Assembly (NCBI RefSeq): GCF_002865645.1
Contig: NW_020194515.1
Location: 1,643,319-1,707,318, forward strand
Direction: 5' to 3'
DNA: 64,000 bases
Source: Hyaloscypha bicolor E
Taxonomy: Eukaryota > Ascomycota > Leotiomycetes > Helotiales > Hyaloscyphaceae
Every line of letters starts with the position of its first letter. The first letter of the stretch is position 1. Both the position numbers and the translations under genes were made by a program. A model generated the notes under the pieces. That model had not been told where the DNA came from and made no database searches. It worked only from the letters and a program-made list of their open reading frames with translations. Positions 9,445 through 20,525 of this stretch are shown here, one piece after another.

Positions 9445-11958
9445 TTATGCTCCCTCCAAACCAAACTCCTTCGTCCACTCTACACACTTCACAATCTCGC
9501 TCTCTGCAACGGAAGGCTTGACTTTAACCAGGACGTTGAAGAAATCCTCAACCTCAACTGTGGGCTCAAGAAGTTGAGACACCGATACCTTGCGCCAATT
9601 CATAGGCGTTGCACCAGGATCATCTTTTTTACATGGGGTCCATTTTTCCTTGCCCTTAACGTTGACTTTGCGCCAGAACTTGGAGGACGAGATCTTTTTG
9701 ACCGGCTGCATAAGAGCATCTTGGACGGCAATACTGATATCGCTGCCCGAAAGACCAGCCGTTCGTTTGCCGAGCTCCGCGTAGTCCTTCGGTTCAAGTC
9801 CGCACGGGATATCACCGACATGTATCTCGAACATGCGAACTCTAGCCTCTTCATCTGGGAGCGGAATATGGATCTTCCGCTGAAACCGGCGGCGCATGGC
9901 CGGATCAAGGGCCCAGGGCAGATTTGTGGCTGCAAGAAGCAGAACGCCGGTATTGTCGTTGCCCACTCCATCGATTTGGACCATGAGTTCGGTCTTCATA
10001 CGAGAAGTGTGCTCGTTTGATCCTGCGCTATCGCGGTTGCCGCAGAGAGCGTCGAGCTCGTCGATGAAGATGATCGAAGGCTTGTGCTCGCGGGCCATTT
10101 CAAATAGGGTCCTGACGAGTCTGATCATGTTAGTTTGCGGCTTGGCAAGCCAGGAACCAGACTCACCGCTCGCTCTCCCCATACCACTTAGACATGACAT
10201 CGCTGCTGCTGATACTAAACAGTGTCGATTCTACCTCGGTCGCAACAGCTTTGGCCAGATAACTCTTCCCCGTTCCAGGCGGTCCGTAGAGCAATATTCC
10301 TCGCCTTGGCTTCCGCTTCCCACTGAACATCTTGGGAAACTTGAGTGGGAGTACTACAGCCTCTTGGAGCTCTTCTTTCGCAGCATCCAATCCAGCCACA
10401 TCATCCCACTGAACATTAGGATTCTCTCTAACAATCGAGCTCTGCAAAGACTCCCTCAACTGCTTCGCATCCGCACTGCGACTGTTTGGTTCGTCCTCCT
10501 TCTTTTCAGTGCTGACACCTGGCGGGTTTCTGCTATCTTGGAATTCATTGGGGACCGTTCTTGGTGGCAACAGCGGGGCTGTTATCCTCTTCTTGAAGTT
10601 GTGCTTCTTTGAGGACAGATTTAGCCCATCTAGATCTTCGGCCAAATCATCTGAATCGTCCTCGTCAAGCCCAATGGAAAAGGTGCGTTTTATTCCAGGA
10701 ACTGGCGCCTTCATGTGTCTCACTTGTTCGAGGATTTTTGCTGGAATGGTTTTCGGCATCTCCGCTCCAAGGGCAGCGAATTTCACAACAATCAAAAATG
10801 CCAACGTGAATTCATCGAGTGTGAGTTTGCCATCTTTGTTCAGGTCCGCGACGTCCCAAACTTCCTGCAGCTTGATGTATCCTGAGTATCCTCGTGATAA
10901 GGCCGGAAGGGATTTCGTCAATTCTTCCATGACCTCTTTGAATTCGTCATTTGTCATGTACGACTTGGAAGTTTGGGCGGTCAATTCCTCCCACAGATCC
11001 TCACATGTTGATTCAAACAATGGAGAGATAGCTGTTCCCGGAGCTTCTTCGGGTGTCAATGTGTGGGAGACTGGAAGATTGCCCTCAAGTACTTCGCGAA
11101 CAAAGAGTGTTTGAAGAATGCCGCTTTCTGGCGTCTTAGAAATCCAACTCGCTTGGGTTCCCCACGGCCGTACCCATTCAAAAAAGTAGTAGTGTTTGGT
11201 CAGAGGTGAGAGGCAGGTGCCTTTGGAGAGAATCCACCCTTCCGCATGCATCTCGCTGATCTTCTCAGCGAGTTCATCTGGAATACCCTCCCAGAGCAAT
11301 CCTCGATTTGCAAATTGGATCAAGATGGTGTCTTCGGCTCCGAACCAAACATTTGTGATGTCGGAATACTGTAGAGCGGACGAGTTTCGGGTAACGATGT
11401 GGTTCCTGAGAAGTCGGTGAAAGACGTCTGGAAAGGTACCTTTTAGGGAAAGCCTGACGGTACCATCAGTATAGCGAAGGAACCATGCGCCGCCAGGGGA
11501 GAAGGTCAGACTATTTAAATTAGCCTCGGGTCGTTACGGCTAGAAGCAGGGGGCCACGGTCTTGGGAGCTGGAGATACCGAGGATCGGAATAAAGACTCA
11601 CTGGTCGACAGGCTTGCAGCTCACATCTGCAACCAAGTTTGCATCTCGGGTGTGGTAAACTGGTTTGAATTAGCATAAATCGTGTTGTAATATCGCAAGG
11701 GCTTCGTACTTTGGTTGTTGGCGAGACTGAAGAAGAAAATTCCATCAGGCCCAACAGAGCCCCATTGGATGTTATTTCCACTTATAATCCCTTGATCAAA
11801 AGCCAATGCGATGGAAGGGGGCATTTGCCTGCTGTTTCGAAATTAGAAATCGTAAATAGAATACAAAGGATCACATGCTATGTTGTGTAAAGATCATTGC
11901 CAATTGCCCATGAATCCAGCCACGAATCGTCCAGGGGACCAAACAAGAAGAAAACCAT
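9445..11958 (-). CDS. AAA ATPase (Vps4/spastin-like) with N-terminal EH/EF-hand domain
   Basis: Four exons (11879-11958, 11625-11831, 10167-11510, 9445-10120) give 768 residues. Residues about 1-240 form a fungal N-terminal region beginning [13 protein letters not shown], with repeated aromatic-rich blocks. Around residues 265-355 there is an EH-like domain with a canonical calcium loop, [12 protein letters not shown]. The AAA domain follows: Walker A GPPGTGKS near 504, Walker [11 protein letters not shown] near 560, and an arginine-finger region RRRFQRKI. The C-terminal helix region resembles Vps4 and katanin-type (meiotic clade) ATPases. A role in membrane or cytoskeletal remodelling is inferred from the family. 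EH domains normally bind NPF motifs in endocytic partners, but here the MIT domain of Vps4 is missing. Intron 1 (11832-11878) has a GC-AG border, and intron 2 ends at AAATAG next to a GCTAAT branch. Start chosen at the first ATG that keeps the FGPLDDSW block in frame. Confidence 0.82.
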
Positions 11959-12838
11959 CGTGAATCGGGCCCGGCTGGTGAGGAATAGTCCTGCAGTTGA
12001 AGGACTCCGAACCTTAAACAGAAAATGCGAAATCGACCGTGAAGTGCGGTTGCACTACGCGTGACGTGGCAAAAAGGAAGTGAAACAGTGGCTTTTGAGT
12101 AGTCCAAACGCGGAAGCAGTGGCTTGAGACATGCAGATAATGGTTTGACATCTTTTTAGCTTCGCTTTTTGAATTTTTACACAGCCCCGTATAAAAAGGG
12201 GGAAAGGAGTTTAGAAACGAAGAGGTTGGATTGCATCTGACATTCTGTGTTAGGTTTAGAATTGCCGTATTTAGTACAGACCAATAGTCAGGCAATTAAT
12301 ATGTGCTGCATATAATAATACGGAATATTACTACTTGAATACTAAGTATACGGGACATGGCTTTCACGTGACGTGTCTTCCTTAATTCTCACCACCATAT
12401 GTCACACTTAAAGGCATAAACAACAAATCAAACTTGCTATACTCGCAAGATAGAGGTTTTATTAACTCCCAATAGCAATCGAGAGGCTCTTGTTGTTATG
12501 GAAAAGATTCTTACTAAAAGGAGAGTCAAGACTACATCGAGAAAGTCACGTGTGATTGACGAAACTGTCTTATCGTATACGGATAGTATTCCAATACGGT
12601 ACTGTACTATAAGTAGTGCGTACTAAATCAAGTAATAGTTTACGGAGTGTGTCCCCCACGTTTTAATATCAACCGCTATAATACGGGCGTATAGTAAACG
12701 TGACACTGGTACCATTGAAGCTCGGTTTCTTTACTAAGGTAGACATCAAGGGTGCTTTTATTTAGTACGGCAAGGAATAAAAATGGATTGACAATTTGCA
12801 CACATAAGATTATCTACCTTTCAGGCACGGGTTTTCCA
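11959..12838. other. Intergenic region; no gene recognised
   Basis: Upstream of the AAA gene and downstream of the permease. Antisense open frames at 11871-12295 are shadows of exon 1 or random. The part from 12300 is moderately AT-rich with no inverted repeats that I could detect. Confidence 0.4.
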
Positions 12839-14661
12839 TCAATACCTATAAAGCCTTTTCGCTGCGACGCCCAGTCCCCCGTCCCTCAAAACCCCATTAT
12901 TCAGCCTCCGATAGTATACCAACAAGCCTAAACACCCAACAGCCACAAACAACAACAGGCCGGCATTCGTCCAGTGTCCAATAGGGTATCCCCCTTTTGC
13001 TTGATTGGCTTTGTAGATCCAAACACCGGCTATCTGGCCCGGTGCGCCAAATGATATGTTGAGCGCAATGGCAAGACCGGCGCCGGCTGTTGTGTGCATG
13101 TTGGAGGAGATCCAGCCGAGCAGAGAGGGGATGCAGGAGAATGCGCCGGATGCGGCGAGGATGAGGCAGCCGTAGCGGGACTGGATCGTGGTATTTCTGT
13201 TAGTACAGTATACGTGCTGTGGTGGGTGGTGGTTGCGTGGAGATGGAAACTTGACTTACGTGATATGAGGTTGCTGGGAGGAGGGCGGAAGCTATGAAGC
13301 CAACGGCTCCTATTGTGGCGAATATAGCGGAGTGTAGAGCGCGCGCGTTGAAGTAATCAGCGGACCAGGAAACGAGGATTGTAACGACGTCTTGAACGGT
13401 GAGTGATTGATGGTGTATAGAAGAGAGGATGTCATTAACTTACATGCTACAGCGTAAGGAGGGACGGTCATGAGTTGTGCCTGCAAGTTCTCGAAACCAA
13501 GGCCAGCGGTGATGCTTGGTGTGAATAACGACAGAGACGAGAATGGGCACGAGATGCCAAAGTAAATCTTCAGTCAATTGTCAATTGGCGATTCTGATGG
13601 AAAGAGTACTAAATGCTCACCGCATAATGCGCGTACAGACGATAATCAGTCAAGGTCTCTTTGGCCTCAGCCCAGGTTAGGCTCCTCCCCAGGCCATGAG
13701 AACCTTCCTCGCGAAGGCGGTCGACTGCAAGAGCCTTCTCGGACTCAGATAGCCATCCTGCAGTCTCTGGATAATCCGGCAAGATGAAGTATACCAGAAT
13801 GGAAGACAGACAGCTTGGGATACCTTCAATGATAAAAAGCCACCTCCAAGCTGCTAATCCTGACGCTCCGTCCATGTGGCCGATTGTATAGGCCAACGCA
13901 CCACCAAACGCGCCAGCGAGCGTGGCCGATGCGAGAATGAATGCAATGCGAATGGATCTTTCATCAGTTCGGTACCAGAAGGTCAGGTAGTAAACTACTC
14001 CCGGGAAGAGGCCTGTTGGGAATCATTAGTTTATGAGAGTCTGCAGAAACAATGTCAGGCTTTTGCTCACCGGCCTCGAAAACCCCAAGCAGAAATCGAA
14101 CGCCACTCAAGGGTCCAAAGCTCTTGACGCCACCAAGTCCAATAGTCAGCGCACCCCAGGAAAACATTAGAAATGAAATCAATTTCGAGGGGCTAAGCTT
14201 CTTGAGTAAGTAGTTGGAAGGAACCTCAAAGATCGCATATGCAATCAAGAAGACCATGAGTGCAATCCTGTCATCATTAACTCGAAGTTCCGGTCACACA
14301 TGAGAGAAACACGCTCGTACGTATATTGATAGCTGGTCATGTGTGTCTCAGAAAGGAGGTCGTGGTGCTTGTTCGAGTTGAGAGTCTTTGCATTCCCGAT
14401 ATTTGAGCAATCCAAGTAGCACAGGAGGTAAATGCCAGCGCATAGCGGCACGATCCGCAAGTCCTGCTTCCATCGGAGAGCTTTCACTTCCGCTGGGTTT
14501 CCTGTAGGTTCTCTGCTGGACAGGCTGCTAGTCTTCCGTTCGGTGTAAGCAGTCTGGCTCTTATGCCATTGATACTGGGCACTCACTCCTTTCACGCCTC
14601 CTTCCTGTTCAGCATATGCGGGCATAGATGCCTTTTCTTCTGATTCAATGTTTGCAGACAT
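12839..14661 (-). CDS. MFS permease of the Dal5-like anion:cation symporter family
   Basis: Six exons (14321-14661, 14071-14267, 13621-14012, 13444-13567, 13260-13390, 12839-13180) give 508 residues, normal for the family. The cytosolic N-terminus is followed by YLLCYLDCSNIGNAKTLNS (helix 1 and the conserved D-x2-NIGNAK loop), YQYTIALMVFLIAYAIFE, and later helices ending in GHWTNAGLLLFVAVGCLGLL. Dal5 relatives import organic anions such as allantoate, nicotinate, pantothenate or vitamin precursors. All introns close in phase. The last (13181-13259) carries a perfect TACTAAC branch site and uses the AG at 13181, not the AG just after the branch. It lies tail-to-head with a dead Zn2Cys6 regulator and an AtuA-type gene, so the substrate may be a branched or terpenoid acid; that is inference from context only. 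Confidence 0.88.
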
Positions 14662-14900
14662 TGAGGGATGTTTGTAGGAGGAAAGATTATGCGGAAACCC
14701 GGCGTTCCAAAACGGAGGATGTGGATGATGATGGGGGAAACTATCTGATGCTTGCCACCCCAACTATAAGTAGCATTAACAAGGGAATATGCATGCATAC
14801 GGCGTGGGCCGTGAAGAGTGAGGCCCACTCTAAGGTTCGGAGGAGGCGTTTGCGGAGTGAGGAGTGGGGTAGGAGAGGTAGCCCCTGAGATGACCGGCCA

Positions 14901-14917
14901 TCGGCGCCGCACGCCGA
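14901..14917. promoter_or_regulatory. CGG-N9-CCG palindrome upstream of the permease gene
   Basis: TCGGCG-CCGCA-CGCCGA is an inverted repeat whose core reads CGG, nine bases, CCG. It lies 240 bp upstream of the permease start. Inverted CGG half-sites are the typical target of dimeric Zn2Cys6 regulators. The same spacing recurs upstream of the AtuA-type gene. Confidence 0.5.
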
Positions 14918-15388
14918 AACCTTCGCTTGCGAGCCGAGGCGAACGTTAGGGGGAGGGGATACTTCTCGGAAGAAAGATGGGCAGCAAGAAATCAAGAGAG
15001 ATGTTGAATGATCAAGAACTCTTGGACTACTATAGTAAATGGACATTATCTATCTATTTAGCTCCACAACTCTTCAGCTGAAGAAACCAGTATTGGCATC
15101 AATCGGGGCGGTTGCACTATCTCGGTTATTCTGCAGCCGCTTTGCTATCCGCGGATCCACATCCCCAAAATTGTTCCATGCCAGATGCAGCCAGCTTCTC
15201 CGCAAACACCCCCACAGTCATACTCGGAACTTTTTCTCTGATCTCAACCCTGTTGCCGGACTTTCTCGCAGTTTCTTTTGTCATGGTCGGCCCTTCCACA
15301 TCACCCACTCTTGATCACTGCTCCTCAAGCATGACTTCCAGTTGCCAAGCCGGGTGGTCGAAAGCATCACCCTCACCCACAGGCCAAC
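14918..15388. other. Divergent intergenic region between permease and Zn2Cys6 gene
   Basis: No gene recognised. The open frames at 15039-15402 on both strands lack domains. This is the shared upstream region of the leftward permease and the rightward regulator, so it should contain both promoters. Confidence 0.4.
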
Positions 15389-17745
15389 ATGCAGGCGTGT
15401 GATCGATGCCATGGCCGCAAATCCCGTTGCAACAAGCAGCGCCTGACATACGATCAATGCCAAAAGGCCGAGGCAGGATGCACCTACACCGATCGAAGCA
15501 AAGACCCACTCTACCGGCGGTCTCAGATAGAGGCTCTTGAACGGAAATTACGGCAGACAGAGGCCAGGAACGCGGCTCTGTCAAGTGAACTGGCAAGAGC
15601 TAGGACAACGACAGCAGCAAGAGCACTTCCCGCCTCGACACCAGAAAACCCTGCCTCCCCCCATACCGCGTCCAAGTCGGCATCGGGCAGCGATGTCATC
15701 CACGAAGTATCTTTCCTCGCATCAGCGGTAGCTGGCGACCGTTATTACCTTGGATCCACGAGTGGTGTATTGTTTGCTAGCCTCGTGAGAGCAAGCGTAG
15801 ATGTCACCTCTGAGCCTCAGCCGAATGGCCCTGGGCTTGTCGGCGGAGTGGGTGATAGATCATCTTCCTCTCATAAACTCTATTCTGCCCAGCTTCCAAA
15901 GACTGGCGGGGAATCGCTGCCCCCAGAGTCCCTGGCAAAGAAATTAATTGCTAGCTATCTTGCTCATGACCATTTCTACTATCCTTTCCTTCTTCCCTCC
16001 TTCGTTCTCTCTGTCTCTGAGCTTGTTTATCGGGAACCTTCCTTTTACGAAGACAATCTGTTTGACGCATTTGTTTTCGACATGGTATTGGCGATCGCAA
16101 ACGCCAACGTCTCCAAATACGAATGGCAAATGCTGCCCAGTGCCGAAAGCCATCATTCAAGGGCGATGCTGAGCAGCTCGATCCAGGACACTTCCGCTAG
16201 CATGTGGCATCTCGTCGGTATTGCTGTTCACACTACATATGAACTTGGGCTCCACCGCGAATCTGCATATCAGATCAAACCAGAGACCGTACTAGACGAC
16301 GCCGACCGGAAAAGGCTGGGCGACCAAGAGATTTGGCGGAGATGTTTCTGGTCCGTGTTTGATCTTGACCGGTGAGTCTTCCAATTCATCCACTGCCATC
16401 CAACGTCCAACCTAGCGTGGCTTAGAACCAAATATCTAATCCAGGCAGTGTTGTGAGCATCACACTGGATCGGCCGGTAGCCATCAATTCAGATGACTGC
16501 GACGTTGAATTCCTGTCACGTGCTGTGCACAGGCGTATATATAGCTTCTTCACCGCCCTTAGGGCACGATTATTCATACATATATTTACACAAACACACC
16601 GCATTCCAGTTCCACAGCTTGTCCAGGCCGTGACAATTCCCTTCAGTTGAAAATGAGCACTTTATCAATTCCGGATTCTTTAACGAAGCCGCATCCGATG
16701 AGCCGTTCAACAGAACAGCTATATTTGTTCATATCACCAAGTATCGTATATTGTGTGGCAAGATCATGCGGTGCCTTCGTAGCTTGAAAAAGCCAGAACA
16801 TAACGATAGCAACGCGAAGGTTGTGAGAGACGAACTCGCCGTTAATTAGATCGGTGGCGCCAGACCTCAAAAGACTTGGAGTTGCCAGACATGGACTTGT
16901 CTCATGTAATGTCCAAAGAACGTTCCAGTTTTCGATCTAAGGAATGGTATGAATTAGTGTACAACAATGCGGTGCTTATGCTCTTCCGACCATCGCCGAT
17001 GCTGTCAGATATCTCACGCGACCCGACAAGTCTGCAGAAGCTTTTCACTGCTTCGAAACAGGCCGTGAATCTATACTCGTATCTCTATCGGTCTCGAAAG
17101 ATCAACTACTCATGGATCACGCTACATTCTGTTTTCATGGCTGGCTTGACATACATATACGCGGTCTCGTGTCATTTTCGTGAGACAAGGCGCTCGCCTC
17201 CATCTGGGGCTGTCCTTCCCGAAGATCCGTCTACGATCGAGATCGTGAACGACACCCGTGCCTGTTCTAACGTTTTAGTTGCCGTTTCTGAAAGATGGAA
17301 CGCGTTGCGGCACTGCCATGAGGTGTTTGATAGGCTCAGTGATGCCGTCATTGAAGACGCTATCAAGTTTCAGTGTTCACCTCGCGCCTTCTACCATTTC
17401 GTAGCAGCGAGGCCCTCAACCCCATTACAGCAGCCAAACCAAACTATGTCTAGTCAAGATAGATCCGAAGAGATAGCCAGGGACTTAGCTATGCAGTATT
17501 CTACTTGGTGCGGTAATGGTGGGCTTGCCTGGTCTATTAACTTAGATTACTATTCACCTTCGCCACTGGCTGTGGACTCGGAATTTCGGAATAGCTTTGG
17601 AGATCTTCAGCAGCTCTACAGTCAGCCATTTAGCGGAGACCCAGTGACGCAGTTATCTCAAGACTGGCTTGGGTATATTGATGCATTTGACGGCATGGCA
17701 CCGTTACCATCTGGGCCGGAATTCTCAAATACAACGATGCAATAA
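15389..17745 (+). pseudogene. Zn2Cys6 transcription factor, broken by an LTR-like insertion and a frameshift
   Basis: Exon 1 (15389-16371) starts with a zinc cluster C4-x2-C7-x6-C14, then Tyr21 where the fourth Cys should be, then C24-x6-C31. A TGC to TAC change would explain it, a G-to-A transition as RIP produces. A leucine-rich coiled coil (RRSQIEALERKLRQTEARN) follows. The fungal-specific regulatory domain starts near residue 190 (LIASYLAHDHFYYPFLLPSF) and runs on after an intron (16372-16448) as VVSITLDRPVAINSDD. A 122-bp element then interrupts the exon at 16514. After it, frame is lost again near 16845, one base short. The remaining frame (LDRWRQTSKDLELPDMDL to 17745) contains the rest of the domain. 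Three independent lesions make this a pseudogene. It probably once regulated the neighbouring permease and AtuA-type gene. Confidence 0.85.
16514..16635 (-). mobile_element. 122-bp solo mini-LTR-like insertion with 5-bp duplication
   Basis: Begins TGTCACG and ends CGTGACA, so both ends carry the TG...CA of long terminal repeats. It is flanked by an exact 5-bp duplication, ATTCC, at 16509-16513 and 16636-16640. It contains a TATATATA box. A homologous 133-bp copy lies at 33097-33229. No primer-binding site or coding region is attached, so it fits a solo LTR left by recombination, or a minimal TRIM-like element. Orientation was assigned from the TGTCACGGCC end seen on the minus strand and is uncertain. 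Removal together with one ATTCC rejoins the regulator exon in frame. Confidence 0.8.
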
Positions 17746-17854
17746 ATTCACCGGCGCACTCTTCATCACCCGAGCCTTCTTTGCCAAATTGCTCATACAT
17801 GAGAAAAAATCTATGCTGTGACCTTAAACCATGAAATAAAAAGAAACATACATT

Positions 17855-19770
17855 TTATATCCATCCACGCTCTAAAAACTTCACCGGGACGTCAACCACT
17901 CTGCTCCGCAAGAACTCCCCAATCCCTTTCCCCAGGCCATCGACCCGGGAGCTGCTAGCGATGCCACCATCTAGAAAATCGAGTACACGGCTACTTGAAA
18001 TAAGCTCCTATCCAATGCGCATGGAGTGTCACTTACAAATGAACAGCGAGAATATTGGGGAACTCAACACGCTCAACTCTCCTGCCACTATCCCCCCTTT
18101 TCCAGTCGTCTCCGAAAAGATCTTTCAACCGATCCACGGTCAGGAAGTTCTGCAACCAGGTATATTCATCTGCGCGTCGGACGAAGAAGCCAATGTTCGA
18201 ATTGTTTGCCTTATCCCCGGAGCGAGCATGCACAATGCTACCCAGGGGTGCTCTTCGGGACCCACCAAAACAGCTGGGCGGCATCACGTTGCTCGTTTCA
18301 TATGATAGTCTGACAATGCAGTATTGTGCAGTCGTGGTTGGTGGAGGGATGTCGGTGACTTTTGATCCAATCACAGCTTGGTGGTTGATGACAAAAAGAG
18401 GGATGATAGAAGGGAAGATTTCCATGAAGGGCTTCGGATCCATGGTTCGGAAATTGAGGTTCATGTGGTAGCCTGTTCTGGGTCAATTTCATTCGCATAA
18501 TTACAATAACCAAGCTCGTATTACCTGGATAGCTTTGCATCCGCAATGCATAAACAATATCTTTGAATTTGGTTGCCGAAACGTCTGCCAGGTTCCGTGC
18601 CTGCACAAATACCCTCAGAAAACAAGTGCCCTCCTGTTGAGATTTTGGGTCGGATGCTGGGGCACCATATAGTTCAATTAATAGTTTGCTGAAATTGCTG
18701 TCCTTAAACATATATTTCAACTGAGTCTTCATCATCTCGAGCGTATTCTCGATAGAGACCTTTGAGATATCTGCCACAACATCCGGATTCAAGGATAACT
18801 CTCCTTGCAATTCGTATAACAGCTGTGCGGTAATATTGTACTTGTTAACGGTCCCAGATGTGCCTTCCGGCTTCGTAATGAAGCACTCGCCATTTGGGAG
18901 GATTTCGGCAATGCCAAAGGGCAAGTCTACGAGTTGCGGAAGATAGCCTCTGAAGCCAGAAAAGTTGGCTCCTGTTGCGTAAGGTCCACATTCAATCAGG
19001 TCTTCAGGATCGTAAGCTTCTGCTCCTCGCAGGTGGATGGACAAGACAAAAACTCACGGCCTGCAATCAGAGCTCCAGCAAGTTGGTCAAAGGAATCTTC
19101 TTTCCATCCGTACCACCACGTGGCAGCTCCTATCACAGCACTTGCATCGGTGACGCGACCGCAGATAATAATATCAGCCCCTGCGTTCAACGCAGCGACG
19201 ATACCCTAGGCCCCAATGTACGCCACCGCGCTCGTAACGTTATTGGCCAGCACCCACCCACCAAGTGGACATTCCAGTGATCCAGATGCCGAAATTGCTT
19301 CTTGATTTCTTCGCGGCCCTTCCCTTTCAACAAATGTGAAATGTCATCACCCACGACGCTGGCAACAACGAGGCCCTCCTGCCCCCTTTCTACACACATC
19401 TCCTGCACCTTCTTCTTCAGAGCCTCTGTGTTCAAGGCGCCAGCGTTAGTAATGACTTTTAGTCCCTTTGCGGCCACGTCGTCTACGCAGCTCTCCAGTT
19501 GCGTGAGAAAGCCAGCCTCGTACCCTAGATCCGGGTCCGCGGCTTTCGCAATCGCGTTCCAGGCAATGTTCATCTCAGAGAGCCAGTCTCCGGTGATGAC
19601 ATCCACGGCGCCGCCGGCAACCATGCGCGACATGGCTGTCCAGTTGTCGCCCGTGCTGTGGCTTTTGGTAAGGAACTTTAATGGTATTCATTTGATGTGA
19701 ATGAGGAAATGGAAGAGGGGACTTACGCGCCAGAGACGTTTCCGATTCTTATATTTCGCTTTGAAGGCAT
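17855..19770 (-). pseudogene. AtuA/DUF1446 family protein gene with frame interruption
   Basis: Start codon at 19770 (MPSKRNIRIGNVSGA). Conserved blocks follow: ATGDNWTAM, GAVDVITGDWLSEMNIAW, DPDLGYEAGFL, VITNAGALN, then AGADIIICGRVTDASAV, GHLIECGPYATGANFSGF, KYNITAQLLYELQGE and a C-terminal SRVDGLGKGIGEFLRSR. Introns: 19656-19726, 19002-19057, 18473-18524, 17994-18036. AtuA was named from acyclic terpene utilisation; the fungal homologues are uncharacterised. Between HLDHWNVHL and GIVAALNAG (about 19200-19260) the expected coding text VLANNVTSAVAYIGA is one base out of frame and ends in TAG where Trp is expected. The same 56 bases start GTGGGT and end CTAG in phase 0, so a new intron could bridge the lesion while deleting about 18 conserved residues. 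I call it a probable pseudogene; expression with the bridging intron is the alternative. Confidence 0.72.
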
Positions 19771-20525
19771 TGTGAAATAACATCAACTTCGTCTGTCTAA
19801 GGAAGTGCGAGAGAGGGCTATAATTGAAAGAAGCATGAGATTGTCAAAGAGTGAACAAAGACAACCGAGCATAGGAGAGTGGAAAAGTAGGATCTTCGAA
19901 TCCAAGCGTGGTTGGAATCCGAAGTCTTCAACCAACTGTACTCGCCGATTTGCAATTATAGTAGCATGGAGATGAGTTCTCGCGTGTTGGCCGGCGGCCA
20001 GAGACCGAAACTATGTGCTAGCTCGGCAGCTCGTATGGCATGCCGTAGGCCGAGACTATGGCTTAAGGAACTGAGATGAGGGGAAATCTCGCATAGCAGA
20101 CCTTTGGGCGACAAAGAGCGGCCTCGAAATGTGTGTGGGGGAAACTATTAGTGCTTTTCAAAGTCTTCCTTTGTAGATATTCCCGAGTCGGGGCCAAGCG
20201 CCGACGCACGTCCGTTTCGGCCCTCCCGGCCGAAGAGTCAATCGGGCCTGACATACCCGGCATCCATGGGTGAAGCCTTGAGAAAACGCGCATAATTAAG
20301 GCTCTCACTTTACCATCGGCATTCACTTCAAGCTTTGAGGGCATAACTACATCTTCGGAGCCGGAGCCCGGTGGTAATTGCTTTGCCGTTGGCTCCCCTT
20401 TTTTACTTCGCCTCGCTTACTGATTTTAACCGAGGGGTCAGGGGGCGGACCAACTCGCTGGTCGAAGAACTCACAGTGGTGAAGACCTGGGTGGAGAACA
20501 TAAGATTATTGTCACCCCTGGCAAC
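19771..20525. other. Upstream region of the AtuA-type gene
   Basis: No coding sequence recognised. GC-rich with several CCG/CGG motifs (for example the GGCCGGCGGCC block near 19990) and the CGG-N9-CCG palindrome listed separately. The final nine bases, 20517-20525, are a target-site duplication of the next element. Confidence 0.4.
20216..20234. promoter_or_regulatory. CGG-N9-CCG palindrome upstream of the AtuA-type gene
   Basis: TTCGGCC-CTCCC-GGCCGAA is a perfect 7-bp inverted repeat with core CGG, nine bases, CCG. It is about 450 bp upstream of the AtuA-type start codon and has the same half-site spacing as the site upstream of the permease. A Zn2Cys6 dimer site is plausible but not proven. 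Confidence 0.45.

Noticed and set aside
9292..11114. Long plus-strand open frames across the AAA gene
   Set aside because: They are antisense shadows; the minus strand shows Walker A, Walker B and EF-hand motifs with consistent introns.
13181..13196. Use of the first AG after the TACTAAC branch site in the permease gene
   Set aside because: It breaks the frame by one base; the next AG (13181) joins SYH to SRYGCLILAAS in phase, matching the family.
15039..15402. Open frames upstream of the Zn2Cys6 start as an extra N-terminal exon
   Set aside because: No splice pair joins them in frame to the zinc cluster, and the text lacks any conserved features.
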